Source of the DNA: Senegalia massiliensis
GTDB taxonomy: Bacteria > Bacillota > Clostridia > Tissierellales > SIT17
Assembly (NCBI RefSeq): GCF_900626135.1
Contig: NZ_LR130785.1
Location: 901,241 to 965,240 of the forward strand
Reading direction: 5' to 3'
DNA length: 64,000 nucleotides
Below the pieces are notes generated by a model. That model did not search any database. It was not told the origin of the DNA and was given only the letters and a program-made list of their open reading frames with translations. Both the position numbers and the translations under genes were made by a program. Positions 29,130 through 38,757 of this stretch are shown piece by piece (positions within the stretch are counted from its first letter, which is position 1; each line of letters starts with the position of its first letter).

Positions 29130-30106
29130 TGGCAGAGAAAAAATTAAATAACAAAAAGAATTTAATTGAAGTAAAAAACTTAAAAAAGCATTTTAAAGTT
29201 GGTAGAAATCAAATTCTTAAAGCGGTAGATGGTATATCATTTGCCATAAAAGAAGGAGAAACATTAGGACTTGTAGGTGAATCTGGTTGTGGGAAATCTA
29301 CTACTGGAAGAACTCTTATACGTCTATATGAAGCTACTGATGGAGAGGTAATTTTTGATGGAATGAATGTTCATAAATTAAATAAAAAAGAAATGAAAAA
29401 CTTTGCAAAAGAAACTCAAATGATATTCCAAGATCCTTATGCTTCACTTAATCCTCGTATGACAGTTGGAGATATTATTGGTGAAGGAATGGACATACAC
29501 AATTTAAGAAAAGGCAAAGAAAGAATGAAGAGAATATATGAGCTACTTGAAACTGTAGGCCTTAATAGAGAACATGCTTCTCGTTTCCCACATGAATTTA
29601 GTGGTGGACAAAGACAGCGTATAGGTATAGCACGTGCTCTTTCTGTTGAGCCTAAATTTATAGTATGTGATGAGCCTATTTCTGCACTTGATGTGTCTAT
29701 TCAAGCACAAGTTGTAAATTTACTTGAAGATTTACAAAAAGAAATGGGATTAACATATCTCTTTATAGCTCATGACCTTTCAATGGTTAAACATATATCA
29801 GATAGAATAGCAGTAATGTATTTAGGTGCAATAATGGAACTTACGTCAAGTAAAGACCTTTATAATGAGCCATTACATCCATATACTCAAGCTTTGCTTT
29901 CTGCAATACCTATTGCAGACCCTGAAGCATCTAAAGGTAGAAAGAGAATTATACTTGAAGGAGATGTTCCAAGTCCGATAAACCCTCCTGAAGGTTGTAA
30001 ATTCCAAAATAGATGTAAGTATGCTAAAGATATATGTAGACAAAAAGCACCAGAATTAAGAGAAGTAAAACCAGGACATTATGTAGCCTGTCATTTAGTA
30101 AAATAG
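29129..30106 (+). CDS. oppF: Oligopeptide ABC transporter ATPase OppF
   Basis: 325 residues. Walker A GESGCGKSTTGR, Q-loop MIFQDPYASLNPRMTVGDII (OppF form), signature FSGGQRQRIGIA, Walker B FIVCDEPISALDVS, H-loop FIAHDLSMV, and the C-terminal PPEGCKFQNRCKYAKDICRQ cysteine cluster. It forms the ATPase heterodimer with OppD. Last gene before a strong terminator; the binding proteins downstream have their own promoters. Confidence 0.95.
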   Translation: MAEKKLNNKKNLIEVKNLKKHFKVGRNQILKAVDGISFAIKEGETLGLVGESGCGKSTTGRTLIRLYEATDGEVIFDGMNVHKLNKKEMKNFAKETQMIFQDPYASLNPRMTVGDIIGEGMDIHNLRKGKERMKRIYELLETVGLNREHASRFPHEFSGGQRQRIGIARALSVEPKFIVCDEPISALDVSIQAQVVNLLEDLQKEMGLTYLFIAHDLSMVKHISDRIAVMYLGAIMELTSSKDLYNEPLHPYTQALLSAIPIADPEASKGRKRIILEGDVPSPINPPEGCKFQNRCKYAKDICRQKAPELREVKPGHYVACHLVK

Positions 30107-30113
30107 TTTTTTG

Positions 30114-30147
30114 AAAGTATCAAGTTAATAACTTGGTACTTTTTCTT
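30114..30147 (+). terminator. Terminator after oppF
   Basis: AAAGTATCAAGTT (30114-30126) pairs with AACTTGGTACTTT (30130-30142), followed by TTTCTTTG. Confidence 0.85.
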
Positions 30148-30397
30148 TGCTTTTTTTTAACATTTGAATATTAAGATTATATTACAAAAGCGGAAAAAGT
30201 AATTAAATATAATGCTTGTGCATATAAATAATTTAGAGATATAAGAAAGAAAAATATATAATTTATATCTCTAAATAGCTTTTATTAGACAATTTACAAA
30301 ACATTATTATATAGTTAACAAAGTAATATTGTTGTAATATATATAATATTTAGAAAATAACAAACATACACACAAATGAAAAAAGCGAAATATATTC

Positions 30398-30426
30398 TTG
30401 ACATTAATTTAAAAATTCCGTATAAT
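30398..30426 (+). promoter_or_regulatory. Consensus promoter for the first oppA
   Basis: Perfect TTGACA (30398-30403), a 17-bp spacer and perfect TATAAT (30421-30426). It predicts a leader of about 220 bases before the ATG at 30655. Within it, CTATTAA (near 30437) and GTTAATAG (near 30478) can pair around an A/T-rich loop; its role is unknown. The 30148-30397 stretch has no gene. Confidence 0.85.
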
Positions 30427-30654
30427 TTAATTAATCTATTAAACAAAAGTAATATTTTAAGAGCTTTCAGAAATATTGTTAATAGATAATTTATATTTTT
30501 TTATTAGAATATTTAAAATATTTCTAAAATTGAGAAGGATTTTAAATATTCTTATAGAATATAAAATATAAGTTAATTAACATCAGAGGGGGTGGCACAA
30601 AAAATTTTCTGGTAGTAATTATTGATTATAAAATATGAAAGGGGAACAAATTTA

Positions 30655-32361
30655 ATGAAAAAAAATAAGTTATTAATAATGCTATTAATCTTTGCAATGG
30701 TATTTTCAGTAGCACTTGCTGGTTGTGCTGGCGATGATGATACAAATGAAGGTACAGATGATCCAGCAGCAGAAGGCGAAGGAGATAACAAAGGTGAAGA
30801 TACAGGCGAAGAGGAAATGGCTGAAGAACAAGTACTTAGAATAAACTGGACTTCAGAGCCTCCAAGTTTAGATCCACAAATATCACAAGATGCTACTTCA
30901 AGTAGAATACTTAATGATACATTAGAAGGTATGGTAAGATTAGATGAAGAAGGTGTTCCAAAAGAAGGTTCAGCAATGGCTGAAACTTGGGAAGTAAATG
31001 AAGATGGAACAGAATATGTATTTAATTTAAGAGATGCTAATTGGTCAGATGGGGAACCTGTAACAGCAGCAGATTTTGAATATTCTTGGAAGAGAGCGTT
31101 AGATCCAGAAACAGCTTCAACTTATGCTTTCATGCTTTATGCTATAAAGAATGCAGAAGCTTATAACTCAGGAGATATCGACAATGCTGATGAAGTAGGA
31201 ATAACAGCAGAAGACGAAAAAACTCTTAAAGTAACACTTGAAAGACCAGATCCAACTTTCTTAAGTAAATTACAAAATAGTACTTTCTTACCTGCAAGAG
31301 AAGATAAAGTTAAAGAGTGGGGAGAAAAATATGCTTCAGAAGTTGAATACTTAATGTCTAATGGACCATTTAAAGTAGTAGAATGGGAACATGAAAACAA
31401 ATTAGTTATGGAAAAGAATCCAGATTATTGGAATGCTGAAAATGTTAAGCTTGAAAGAGTAGAAGGTATTATGGTAAATGATCCTAATACTATAATGAAC
31501 CTTTATGAAACAGGAGAATTAGATTGGATAAATGTACCATCACAATATATAGAGCAATATAAAGATAAATTAAATACTTATCCAGAAGCATCAACTTTCT
31601 ATTATACATTTAATACTGAAAATGAGTTCTTTAAAAATGCTAAAATAAGAAAAGCGTTTAGTGTGGCAGTAGATAGAAATAAAATACAAGAAGCTAGAAC
31701 TCAAGGTGTAGTTCCGCCAGCATGGGCATTTGTACCACCTGGAATGCCAGGACCTGAAGGATCAACTTTTAGAGAAGCTAATGGAGAATTATTAAAAGAC
31801 TTAGGTAATGGTGCATCTGCTGAAGAAGCTAAGAAGTTATTAGAAGAAGGATTAGAGGAAATTGGTAAGACAGTAGAAGATATGAATGGAATCAAATTCC
31901 TTACTTTTGATAGTGAGAATTCACTTCAAAGAGCACAAATTTGGCAACAATATTGGAAAGAAAATTTAGGTGTAGAAGTAGGAATAGACACAGCTACATT
32001 TAAAGTTAAGATTGATAGAGAAAACAAAAAAGACTTTGCAATGTCATATTCAGGATGGATTGGAGATTACAATGATCCTATGACTTTCATGGATATGTGG
32101 GTTACAGATGGACCACAAAATACAGCTGGTTGGTCTAATGAAGAGTATGATGAGTTAATTAAAACAGCTCAAACTACTAATGATAGTGAAGAAAGAATGA
32201 ATGCAATGTTAGAAGCTGAAAAGATCTTAATGGAAGAACTACCAGTAGCTCCTCAAGATCATTCAGTAGCTGTATTGCTTGAAAACCCTAAATTAAAAGG
32301 CGTTGTAAGATTACCACTTCAAGTTACAGATGGATTATATAAAGCTTATTTTGTAAAATAA
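30655..32361 (+). CDS. oppA: Oligopeptide-binding lipoprotein OppA, copy 1
   Basis: 568 residues from ATG 30655 (GGGGAAC upstream; an in-frame ATT/ATG region earlier is not needed). A lipoprotein signal with lipobox LAGC (Cys near residue 23), an acidic Gly/Asp/Glu linker, then a family 5 solute-binding fold (SEPPSLDPQISQDATSS, NLRDANWSDGEPVTAADFEY, VEWEHENKLVMEKNPDYWN). It delivers peptides to OppBCDF. A second copy follows at 32674 with a stretch (31771-32160) about 97 percent identical at DNA level, although the first halves differ clearly. Its consensus promoter suggests it is made in excess over the permease. Confidence 0.95.
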   Translation: MKKNKLLIMLLIFAMVFSVALAGCAGDDDTNEGTDDPAAEGEGDNKGEDTGEEEMAEEQVLRINWTSEPPSLDPQISQDATSSRILNDTLEGMVRLDEEGVPKEGSAMAETWEVNEDGTEYVFNLRDANWSDGEPVTAADFEYSWKRALDPETASTYAFMLYAIKNAEAYNSGDIDNADEVGITAEDEKTLKVTLERPDPTFLSKLQNSTFLPAREDKVKEWGEKYASEVEYLMSNGPFKVVEWEHENKLVMEKNPDYWNAENVKLERVEGIMVNDPNTIMNLYETGELDWINVPSQYIEQYKDKLNTYPEASTFYYTFNTENEFFKNAKIRKAFSVAVDRNKIQEARTQGVVPPAWAFVPPGMPGPEGSTFREANGELLKDLGNGASAEEAKKLLEEGLEEIGKTVEDMNGIKFLTFDSENSLQRAQIWQQYWKENLGVEVGIDTATFKVKIDRENKKDFAMSYSGWIGDYNDPMTFMDMWVTDGPQNTAGWSNEEYDELIKTAQTTNDSEERMNAMLEAEKILMEELPVAPQDHSVAVLLENPKLKGVVRLPLQVTDGLYKAYFVK

Positions 32362-32370
32362 GATATATTT

Positions 32371-32404
32371 AAAGGATGAATCTTTTGATTCATCCTTTTT
32401 TTAT
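32371..32404 (+). terminator. Terminator after oppA copy 1
   Basis: AAAGGATGAATC pairs with GATTCATCCTTT around a TTT loop, followed by a T run. Confidence 0.9.
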
Positions 32405-32536
32405 GTTACGAAATGTTTAGAAATCATAAGAGGTTAAATAGAAATCATAAATCATATGTAATTCTGTAATTAATAAGAGTGTAGACTGTTAATGAAAAAA
32501 TAAAACTGAAACAATTTTTATAAAAACTTAACAATT

Positions 32537-32565
32537 TTGACTTTATTTTTTCACTATTCTATAAT
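32537..32565 (+). promoter_or_regulatory. Promoter for the second oppA
   Basis: TTGACT (32537-32542), a 17-bp spacer and TATAAT (32560-32565), about 105 bases before the ATG. The two oppA genes are therefore independently transcribed. Confidence 0.8.
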
Positions 32566-32673
32566 CTTAAATAAGCCATTTTTAGTTTATAGTTAAAAAA
32601 TATATTAAATATCCAGAAAATTTAAAACAAACTAAAATGACTAACTTTAATAACAGAATGGAGGACATAATTA

Positions 32674-34344
32674 ATGAAAAGAACCAAATTACTATCACTA
32701 TTATTAGTATTTGTTCTTGTAGGTTCATTAGCTCTTACTGCTTGTGGTGGAGAGGATAATGGCTCTACAGATGAAGGAAAAGATGATTCATCAAGCAAGG
32801 AACTAGCTGAAGAGCAAGTATTAAAAATGAATTGGAACTCAGAACCACCAAGTTTAGATCCACAAATATCACAAGATGCTACTTCAAGTAGAATACTTAT
32901 TGATACATTAGATGGACTAATAAGACTTAATGAAGAAGGATTACCAGAAGAAGGTTCAGCAATGGCAGAATCTTGGGAAATAAATGAAGATGGAACAGAA
33001 TATATATTCCATTTAAGAGATGCTAATTGGTCAGATGGAGAGCCTGTAACAGCTCAGGATTTTGAATATTCATGGTTAAGAGGTTTAGATCCTAAAACTG
33101 CATCAACATATGCATATATGTTATATGATATTGTAAATGCAGAAGCTTATAACTCAGGGGATATAAAAGATCCAGCTGAGGTAGGAATTAAAGCAGAAGA
33201 TGAAAAAACTCTTAAAGTAACATTAAAGGCACCAAATCCAGCATTTTTAAGTAAATTACAAAATAGTATTTTCTTACCTGCAAGACAAGATAAAGTAGAA
33301 GAGTGGGGAGAAAAATATGCTTCAGATGTAGAATACATGGTATCTAATGGAGCATTTAAAGTAACAGAGTGGGAACATGAAAATAAATTAGTTATGGAAA
33401 AAAATGACAATTATTGGGATGTTGAAAATGTAACTCTTGAAAAAATTGAAGGTATTATGACTAGTGACCCTAATACAATCATAAACCTTTATGAAACAGG
33501 AGAATTAGATGTTATAAATGTACCATCACAATATTTAGAAAAATATAAAGATGACTTAATTAAATCACCAGAAGCATCAACTTTCTACTATACATTTAAC
33601 ACTGAAAATGAATTCTTTAAAAATGCTAAAATAAGAAAAGCATTTAGTATGTCAATAGATAGAGAAAAAATACAAGAAGCTAGAACTGAAGGTATTGTTC
33701 CACCAGCATGGGCATTTGTACCACCTGGAATACCAGGACCTGGAGATAAGACTTTTAGAGAAGCTAATGGAGAATTATTAAAAGATGTAGGTAATGGTGC
33801 ATCTGCTGAAGAAGCTAAGAAGTTATTAGAAGAAGGATTAGAGGAAATTGGTAAGACAGTAGAAGATATGAATGGAATCAAATTCCTTACTTTTGATAGT
33901 GAAAACTCACTTCAAAGAGCACAAATTTGGCAACAATATTGGAAAGAAAATTTAGGTGTAGAAGTAGGAATAGACACAGCTACATTTAAAGTTAAGATTG
34001 ATAGAGAAAACAAAAAAGACTTTGCATTCTCATATTCAGGATGGGTTGGAGATTACAATGATCCTATGACTTTCATGGATATGTGGATTACAGATGGACC
34101 ACAAAATACAGCTGGTTGGTCTAATGAAGAGTATGATAAATTAATTGAAAAAGCTCAAACAACAACTGGAGAAGAGCGTATGCAAGCAATGATGGATGCT
34201 GAAAAGATTTTAATGGATGAAATGGTTGTATCACCAACAGATCATTCTGTAAAAATCTACTTACAAAATCCAAAAGTACATGGAATAGTAAGACTTCCAC
34301 TTGCAATTACAAATGGATATAAAACAGCTTATATAACAAAATAA
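32674..34344 (+). CDS. Oligopeptide-binding lipoprotein OppA, copy 2
   Basis: 556 residues. Lipobox LTAC (Cys near residue 24), short Asp/Ser linker, then the same family 5 binding fold as the first copy (SEPPSLDPQISQDATSS, LRDANWSDGEPVTAQDFEY). It is a tandem paralogue; positions 33757-34146 are nearly identical in DNA to 31771-32160, while the N-terminal half and extreme C-terminus have diverged. Two binding proteins for one permease commonly broaden the peptide range. Its own promoter and terminator make it a single-gene unit. Confidence 0.93.
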   Translation: MKRTKLLSLLLVFVLVGSLALTACGGEDNGSTDEGKDDSSSKELAEEQVLKMNWNSEPPSLDPQISQDATSSRILIDTLDGLIRLNEEGLPEEGSAMAESWEINEDGTEYIFHLRDANWSDGEPVTAQDFEYSWLRGLDPKTASTYAYMLYDIVNAEAYNSGDIKDPAEVGIKAEDEKTLKVTLKAPNPAFLSKLQNSIFLPARQDKVEEWGEKYASDVEYMVSNGAFKVTEWEHENKLVMEKNDNYWDVENVTLEKIEGIMTSDPNTIINLYETGELDVINVPSQYLEKYKDDLIKSPEASTFYYTFNTENEFFKNAKIRKAFSMSIDREKIQEARTEGIVPPAWAFVPPGIPGPGDKTFREANGELLKDVGNGASAEEAKKLLEEGLEEIGKTVEDMNGIKFLTFDSENSLQRAQIWQQYWKENLGVEVGIDTATFKVKIDRENKKDFAFSYSGWVGDYNDPMTFMDMWITDGPQNTAGWSNEEYDKLIEKAQTTTGEERMQAMMDAEKILMDEMVVSPTDHSVKIYLQNPKVHGIVRLPLAITNGYKTAYITK

Positions 34345-34345
34345 T

Positions 34346-34378
34346 AAAAAAACTCCGATTTAAATCGGAGTTTTTTTA
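34346..34378. terminator. Bidirectional terminator between oppA copy 2 and a minus-strand small gene
   Basis: AAAAACTCCGATTT pairs with AAATCGGAGTTTTT, with A tracts on the left and T tracts on the right. The stop codon of the minus-strand 47-residue gene lies inside its loop/stem (34360-34362). Confidence 0.9.
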
Positions 34379-34503
34379 TCCTCTTTATTTTTATAATCGA
34401 AATAAGGACAATTGTTCTTAACTATTCCAGTGGAAGTTACAATATAGTTTAGGTTACATACTCCATCTTCTTGATGTACACAATTTTCTGAGCAATTTAT
34501 CAT
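34360..34503 (-). CDS. 47-residue Cys-rich conserved small protein
   Basis: A minus-strand frame from ATG (complement of 34501-34503) with a GGTGGTGGGAT ribosome site, ending inside the shared terminator. The product begins MINCSENCVHQEDGVCNLNY and contains NNCPYF, four cysteines arranged C-x3-C-x7-C-x15-C. This matches a small Firmicute family (NCS-NC-Y/H-Q-DG-C-LN) that I recall from clostridial genomes and that lacks a known function. A metal site is a reasonable inference from the cysteines. It is too short for most gene finders. Confidence 0.7.
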   Translation of the reverse strand: MINCSENCVHQEDGVCNLNYIVTSTGIVKNNCPYFDYKNKEDKKTPI

Positions 34504-34648
34504 AAATTATCCCACCACCATAGAATATATTTAAGTTTAGTTTGCCCAAATATAATAATATAATTACAAAAAAATAAAGCTATGATATTATATAATATGT
34601 AGGATTAAATAAATCATCTTTGCGAATAATATTTAAAGGGTGATTTAA

Positions 34649-35269
34649 ATGATGTTTAATGATTTTACAAAAACTAATATGGTATATCATGTTGCTAGTA
34701 TAAATGATTTATCATTAATTTTAAAAAATGGGATTAAATTTAATGATAAGAATAGCTATAGACAAAAATATTTAGAGTTTCATAAATTTATTGATAATTA
34801 TAAACCATCCAATTATCCAAGTTGGGTAATTAGGCAAAAGGCCATATTTGCAAGTTTAAACTATAAAAAAAATCATCATTTTCACTCCCATAGTGTAATT
34901 CTTGGAGTGAAAATAAATCAAGATAGGTGTTTTATAGCTAATGAAAATTTAGTAAATCAAATATATGAACCTTTTATACTGAAAGATAATTTTGAATTTA
35001 AATTTATGAAAAAATATATAGAAACTATAGGGATAAAGAGCATTAAAGATTATTGGAATACTTCATTAAGTTTCAAAGAAAATTTAAAGCTTAGAAGAGA
35101 CAAATTACCTAATTATGATGCTGAAGTTTTAGTATTTCATAATATTTTGCCAGAAGATATATCTCCTATAGCGCTTATAAGTGATCATAAATATATACCA
35201 TATAATAATATTAAATATGTATATTCAAACAAAGGGGAGAAAATTAATGAAAATAGGGAAATTACCTAA
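34649..35269 (+). CDS. DarT-like (DUF4433-type) ADP-ribosyltransferase-fold protein
   Basis: 206 residues, with AAAGGGTGAT before ATG 34649. The N-terminal YHVASINDLSLILKNGI resembles the NAD-binding His segment of DarT proteins (HIT-IDNL-IL-NG), and PNYDAEVLVFHNILPEDI resembles the DarT catalytic Glu segment (AEFLV-D-IP). DarT enzymes ADP-ribosylate thymidine in single-stranded DNA and are normally paired with the macrodomain antitoxin DarG, which is not present here. It overlaps the next gene by 23 bases. The family assignment rests on motif resemblance only, so a diverged housekeeping relative is possible. Confidence 0.5.
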   Translation: MMFNDFTKTNMVYHVASINDLSLILKNGIKFNDKNSYRQKYLEFHKFIDNYKPSNYPSWVIRQKAIFASLNYKKNHHFHSHSVILGVKINQDRCFIANENLVNQIYEPFILKDNFEFKFMKKYIETIGIKSIKDYWNTSLSFKENLKLRRDKLPNYDAEVLVFHNILPEDISPIALISDHKYIPYNNIKYVYSNKGEKINENREIT

Positions 35270-36221
35270 TGAATTGCTAGAAAATTTAGTTTTCAAATTA
35301 CTAGAAAATAAAAGAACTGATATAATTACTAGAGGTGCAGTAGGTGAAGACTCAGCAGTGATTGATTTTGATAAATATGCATGTGTTGTATCTACTGATC
35401 CAATAACTGGGGCATCAAAAAACATAGGAAAACTAGCTATACATATATCAGCTAATGATGTAGCATCCAACGGAGCTGAGCCAGTAGGTATACTTCTTAC
35501 AATATTAGCACCACCAAATACTACTAAACAAGAGATTGAGACTATAATGATTGATGCATCAAACACTGCTAAAGAATTGAATATAGACATAATAGGTGGC
35601 CATACAGAAATAACAAATGCAGTGAATAAAATAGTTATAAACTCTACAGCTATAGGTAAGCAGCTTAAAGAAAAAACATTAGATTCAAAAAAAGTTGAAA
35701 GAGGATACAAAGTTATACTTACAAAAAAAATTGCAATAGAAGGCACATCAATAATAGCTGAAGATATAGAAGAAAGATTAAAAAATAATATAGAAGATAA
35801 TTTAATACAAGAAGCAAAGGGTTTAATGAAAAATATTAGTGTAGTAAAAGAAGGTATAATAGCAGGAAATATTGGTGTTGAATATATGCATGATATAACA
35901 GAGGGTGGATTATTGGGAGCTATATATGAAGCTTCTCAAGCTATAGATAAAGGAATAAAAATTTATAAAGATAAAATAAAACTAGAAAAATCTACTGAAG
36001 TTATATGTAATGAATTAGATATTGATCCATATAGATTGATAGCAAGTGGAAGTCTTATAATAATAACTGATAATGAAAAAGTAGAAATTATACTGGAGAA
36101 ATTAAAAGAAGCTAATATAGAATCAAGTATTATAGGTGAGGTTATAGACCATGGCGTGTTTTTAGATAATGAAAAAATAGATCCTCCAGAAAGTGATGAA
36201 CTTTATAAAGTTATAGAATAG
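35247..36221 (+). CDS. HypE/AIR-synthase-like protein
   Basis: 324 residues from ATG 35247 (GGGGAGA upstream; an upstream in-frame ATG at 35181 lies inside the preceding gene). It has the AIR synthase-related two-domain fold: RGAVGEDSAVIDF (substrate/ATP binding), STDPITGASKNIGKLAIHISANDVASNGAEP (HypE-like; quoted parts STDPITGA and ANDVASNGAEP), IIGGHTEIT and MHDITEGGLLGAIYE. Relatives include HypE, PurM and SelD. No other hydrogenase-maturation genes are near, so a role in NiFe-hydrogenase cyanide ligand synthesis is not supported; clostridial stand-alone members are of unknown substrate. Confidence 0.8.
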   Translation: MKIGKLPNELLENLVFKLLENKRTDIITRGAVGEDSAVIDFDKYACVVSTDPITGASKNIGKLAIHISANDVASNGAEPVGILLTILAPPNTTKQEIETIMIDASNTAKELNIDIIGGHTEITNAVNKIVINSTAIGKQLKEKTLDSKKVERGYKVILTKKIAIEGTSIIAEDIEERLKNNIEDNLIQEAKGLMKNISVVKEGIIAGNIGVEYMHDITEGGLLGAIYEASQAIDKGIKIYKDKIKLEKSTEVICNELDIDPYRLIASGSLIIITDNEKVEIILEKLKEANIESSIIGEVIDHGVFLDNEKIDPPESDELYKVIE

Positions 36222-36303
36222 GGATAAAATTATTTTTATATTTACTCATAGTATTACTTGTTGTCTAATATAATTATATATAGATAACTAAGGGGGTAAA
36301 TAT

Positions 36304-37320
36304 ATGGTTTCTAAAAAACTTATAAGTATATTTTTACTTTTGATTATTTTAGTATCCATTACAGGATGTGGAAAGATGCAAGCTATGAAAGAGATGGTTA
36401 CATCTGATGAAGATCAAAAAGATACAGCAGAAAAACCAACAGATTCAGTGGAAATAACAGTGGAGCAAGATGATGCAAGAGATACTGTTATTTACTATAA
36501 AAGCGACAAAAATTTATTAGTACCTATAAAAAGAAAAATATCTTGGGATACTGGAATTGCTAAAAAGACATTATCTTATATGGTAAACAATGATAAAAAT
36601 CAAACTGATATGGTTAAATCAGGATTAAATCCAGTATTACCTACTGGTAGCGAAGTAATAGGTATGTCAGTTGATGAAGAAACTGGTCTTGCTAAGGTTA
36701 ATTTTTCAAAAGACATATTAAATACTAATGACAAGGTTGAGGAAGTTAGTTTAGTTAATGCAGTCGTATATACCTTAACAGAATTTCCTAAAATTAATAA
36801 AGTTCAGTTTATGATTGATGGTGGAATAAAAGAAACATTAACTTATGGAACAGATATTTCTGAACCTATAGAAAGAAGAGATATAAATTTAGTAGACAAT
36901 AATGGAGATTCTAAAGTAGTAGTATACTATAAAGGAACTACAAATGGAGAGTATGAATATTATGTGCCTGTAACTAAAACAGTAACAGCACCTTCTCCAG
37001 ATATGTATACAGCTTTAGAAGAGTTATTTGAAGGTCCACCTGAGTCTAGTGGTCTTTATACTGATATTCCAATGGGAGTAGAGTTAAAAGGTGTTGAATT
37101 TAAAGATGGAGTAGCTATTGTTGATTTATCTGGTGATACAAAAGAAAGTATAATGAATCAACAAGCATTTGATTCAATGAATAAGAATATAGCTTTAACA
37201 TTATCTCAATTCGATGAAGTTGAAAAAGTAGAAATGCTTATAGAGGGTAAAACATTAGAAGAAGCTAAAATGAACTTATCTACACCTGAAGCTATACCAA
37301 CATTTGCAAATGAGTATTAA
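36304..37320 (+). CDS. GerMN-domain lipoprotein
   Basis: 338 residues. Lipobox ITGC puts the lipidated Cys near residue 22. Two GerMN domains follow (about 60-190 and 200-325); each has the sequence pattern of a DTVIYYKSD / KVVVYYKGT strand, a [11 protein letters not shown] / [11 protein letters not shown] strand and a late helix. In Bacillus the spore protein GerM and relatives act in sporulation and germination, and similar domains occur with the LpqB family. It sits outside the cell membrane. A hairpin follows at 37323. Confidence 0.85.
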   Translation: MVSKKLISIFLLLIILVSITGCGKMQAMKEMVTSDEDQKDTAEKPTDSVEITVEQDDARDTVIYYKSDKNLLVPIKRKISWDTGIAKKTLSYMVNNDKNQTDMVKSGLNPVLPTGSEVIGMSVDEETGLAKVNFSKDILNTNDKVEEVSLVNAVVYTLTEFPKINKVQFMIDGGIKETLTYGTDISEPIERRDINLVDNNGDSKVVVYYKGTTNGEYEYYVPVTKTVTAPSPDMYTALEELFEGPPESSGLYTDIPMGVELKGVEFKDGVAIVDLSGDTKESIMNQQAFDSMNKNIALTLSQFDEVEKVEMLIEGKTLEEAKMNLSTPEAIPTFANEY

Positions 37321-37322
37321 TA

Positions 37323-37350
37323 AAGGGCATCTATAGATGCTCTTTTGTTG
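37323..37350 (+). terminator. Terminator after the GerMN gene
   Basis: AGGGCATCTA pairs with TAGATGCTCT, followed by TTTGTTGTT; short but plausible. Confidence 0.65.
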
Positions 37351-37409
37351 TTATAAAAACAAATATTTGGTATCATAATTATATTAGACAAATAAAGGGA
37401 AGTGAAAAT

Positions 37410-38144
37410 ATGAATAGAAACGATGGAAGAAAAAATAATGAACTGAGAAATGTAAAAATGACCAGGGATTATCTTTTACATCCTAATGGTTCAGTACTTA
37501 TAGAAATGGGAAATACAAAAGTAATTTGTACAGCTATGATAGAAGAAAAAGTACCCCCATTTTTAAGAAATACAGGTCAAGGGTGGATTACAGCTGAATA
37601 TTCTATGTTGCCAGCATCAACTATAACTAGAAAAAGAAGAGAAGCAACTAGAGGTAAATTAGAGGGTAGAACTCAAGAAATTAAAAGGCTTATTGGAAGA
37701 TCACTAAGATCAGTTGTAGAGTTAGATAAATTAGGTGAAAGAACAATTTGGGTTGATTGTGATGTAATTCAAGCTGATGGTGGAACTAGAACAGCATCTA
37801 TTACAGGGGCATTTGTTGCGGTTGCTGATGCATTAAACAGTCTTAAAGCAGAGGGGCAAATTGATGATATTCCATTGAAATCATTTATATCAGCTATTAG
37901 TGTAGGGATAGTAGAAAATGAAAAACTATTAGACTTATGTTATATAGAGGATTCAAATGCACATGTGGATATGAACATAGTAATGACAGACAAAGGAGAA
38001 ATTGTTGAAATACAAGGCACAGGAGAACAAGCACCCTTTAATAGAGTAGATTTAAATGAATTATTAGATTTAGCAGAAAAGGGTAATAAAGAACTTATAG
38101 AAATGCAAAAAGATATATTAAATGGAATTATAAAAGGAGAATAA
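37410..38144 (+). CDS. rph: Ribonuclease PH
   Basis: 244 residues, normal length. N-terminal [51 protein letters not shown] region (quoted part [16 protein letters not shown]), [20 protein letters not shown] with the phosphate-binding residues, and [21 protein letters not shown]. It trims tRNA 3' ends by phosphorolysis. rdgB starts one base after its stop; the rph-rdgB-phosphodiesterase order is common in Firmicutes. Confidence 0.97.
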   Translation: MNRNDGRKNNELRNVKMTRDYLLHPNGSVLIEMGNTKVICTAMIEEKVPPFLRNTGQGWITAEYSMLPASTITRKRREATRGKLEGRTQEIKRLIGRSLRSVVELDKLGERTIWVDCDVIQADGGTRTASITGAFVAVADALNSLKAEGQIDDIPLKSFISAISVGIVENEKLLDLCYIEDSNAHVDMNIVMTDKGEIVEIQGTGEQAPFNRVDLNELLDLAEKGNKELIEMQKDILNGIIKGE

Positions 38145-38145
38145 A

Positions 38146-38757
38146 ATGAACAGAAGAAAAATAATAGTTGCAAGTGGAAATAAACATAAAATAAAAGAAA
38201 TAAAAAAAATTCTAGATGGACTAAATTTAGATATAATTTCAAAAAATGAAGTAGGATTAAAAGATATAGAAGTAATAGAGGATAAGGATACATTGGAAGG
38301 AAATGCTATAAAAAAAGCTAAAGAAATCTCTGAATTAGTTGATGGGATAATACTTGCTGATGATACTGGGTTGTTTGTAGACAAATTAAATGGGGAACCT
38401 GGAGTATATTCTGCTAGATATGCAGGAGAAGATGGTAATGACTTAAACAATAATAAAAAGCTTTTAAAGAAATTAGAAGGGTTAAATTTAGAAGATAGAA
38501 CTGCTGAATTTAGAACAGTGATAGCTATAGTATTAGAAGATAAAACTGTTAAAACTCTTACAGGTGTATGTAAAGGTAAGATTGCTTTAGAAAGAAAAGG
38601 AAATAATGATTTTGGATATGATCCATTATTTATACCAGAAGGTTATAGTGAAACATTTGCTGAGATGCCACAGAAAGTTAAAAATGATATAAGTCATAGG
38701 GCAAATGCATTAAAAAAATTAAGATTAAAATTAGAAGAAGTGCTAGATAATGAATAA
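38146..38757 (+). CDS. rdgB: Non-canonical purine NTP pyrophosphatase (RdgB/HAM1)
   Basis: 203 residues. IIVASGNKHKIKEIKKIL (N-terminal substrate loop), LADDTGLFVDKLNGEPGVYSARYAG (Asp catalytic region; quoted part ADDTGLFVD), FGYDPLFIPEG and SHRANALKKL near the end are the HAM1 signatures. It hydrolyses ITP, dITP and XTP to keep them from nucleic acids. GGAGAA precedes ATG 38146. It overlaps the following gene by 8 bases. Confidence 0.96.
   Translation: MNRRKIIVASGNKHKIKEIKKILDGLNLDIISKNEVGLKDIEVIEDKDTLEGNAIKKAKEISELVDGIILADDTGLFVDKLNGEPGVYSARYAGEDGNDLNNNKKLLKKLEGLNLEDRTAEFRTVIAIVLEDKTVKTLTGVCKGKIALERKGNNDFGYDPLFIPEGYSETFAEMPQKVKNDISHRANALKKLRLKLEEVLDNE

Noticed and set aside
30433-30654. 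Riboswitch in the oppA copy 1 leader
   Set aside because: The leader can form an A/T-rich stem, but no conserved riboswitch core (T-box, SAM, glycine, purine) is recognisable.
35247-36221. hypE as hydrogenase maturation gene
   Set aside because: The fold fits, but no hyp or hydrogenase genes are nearby, so only AIR-synthase-like is claimed.
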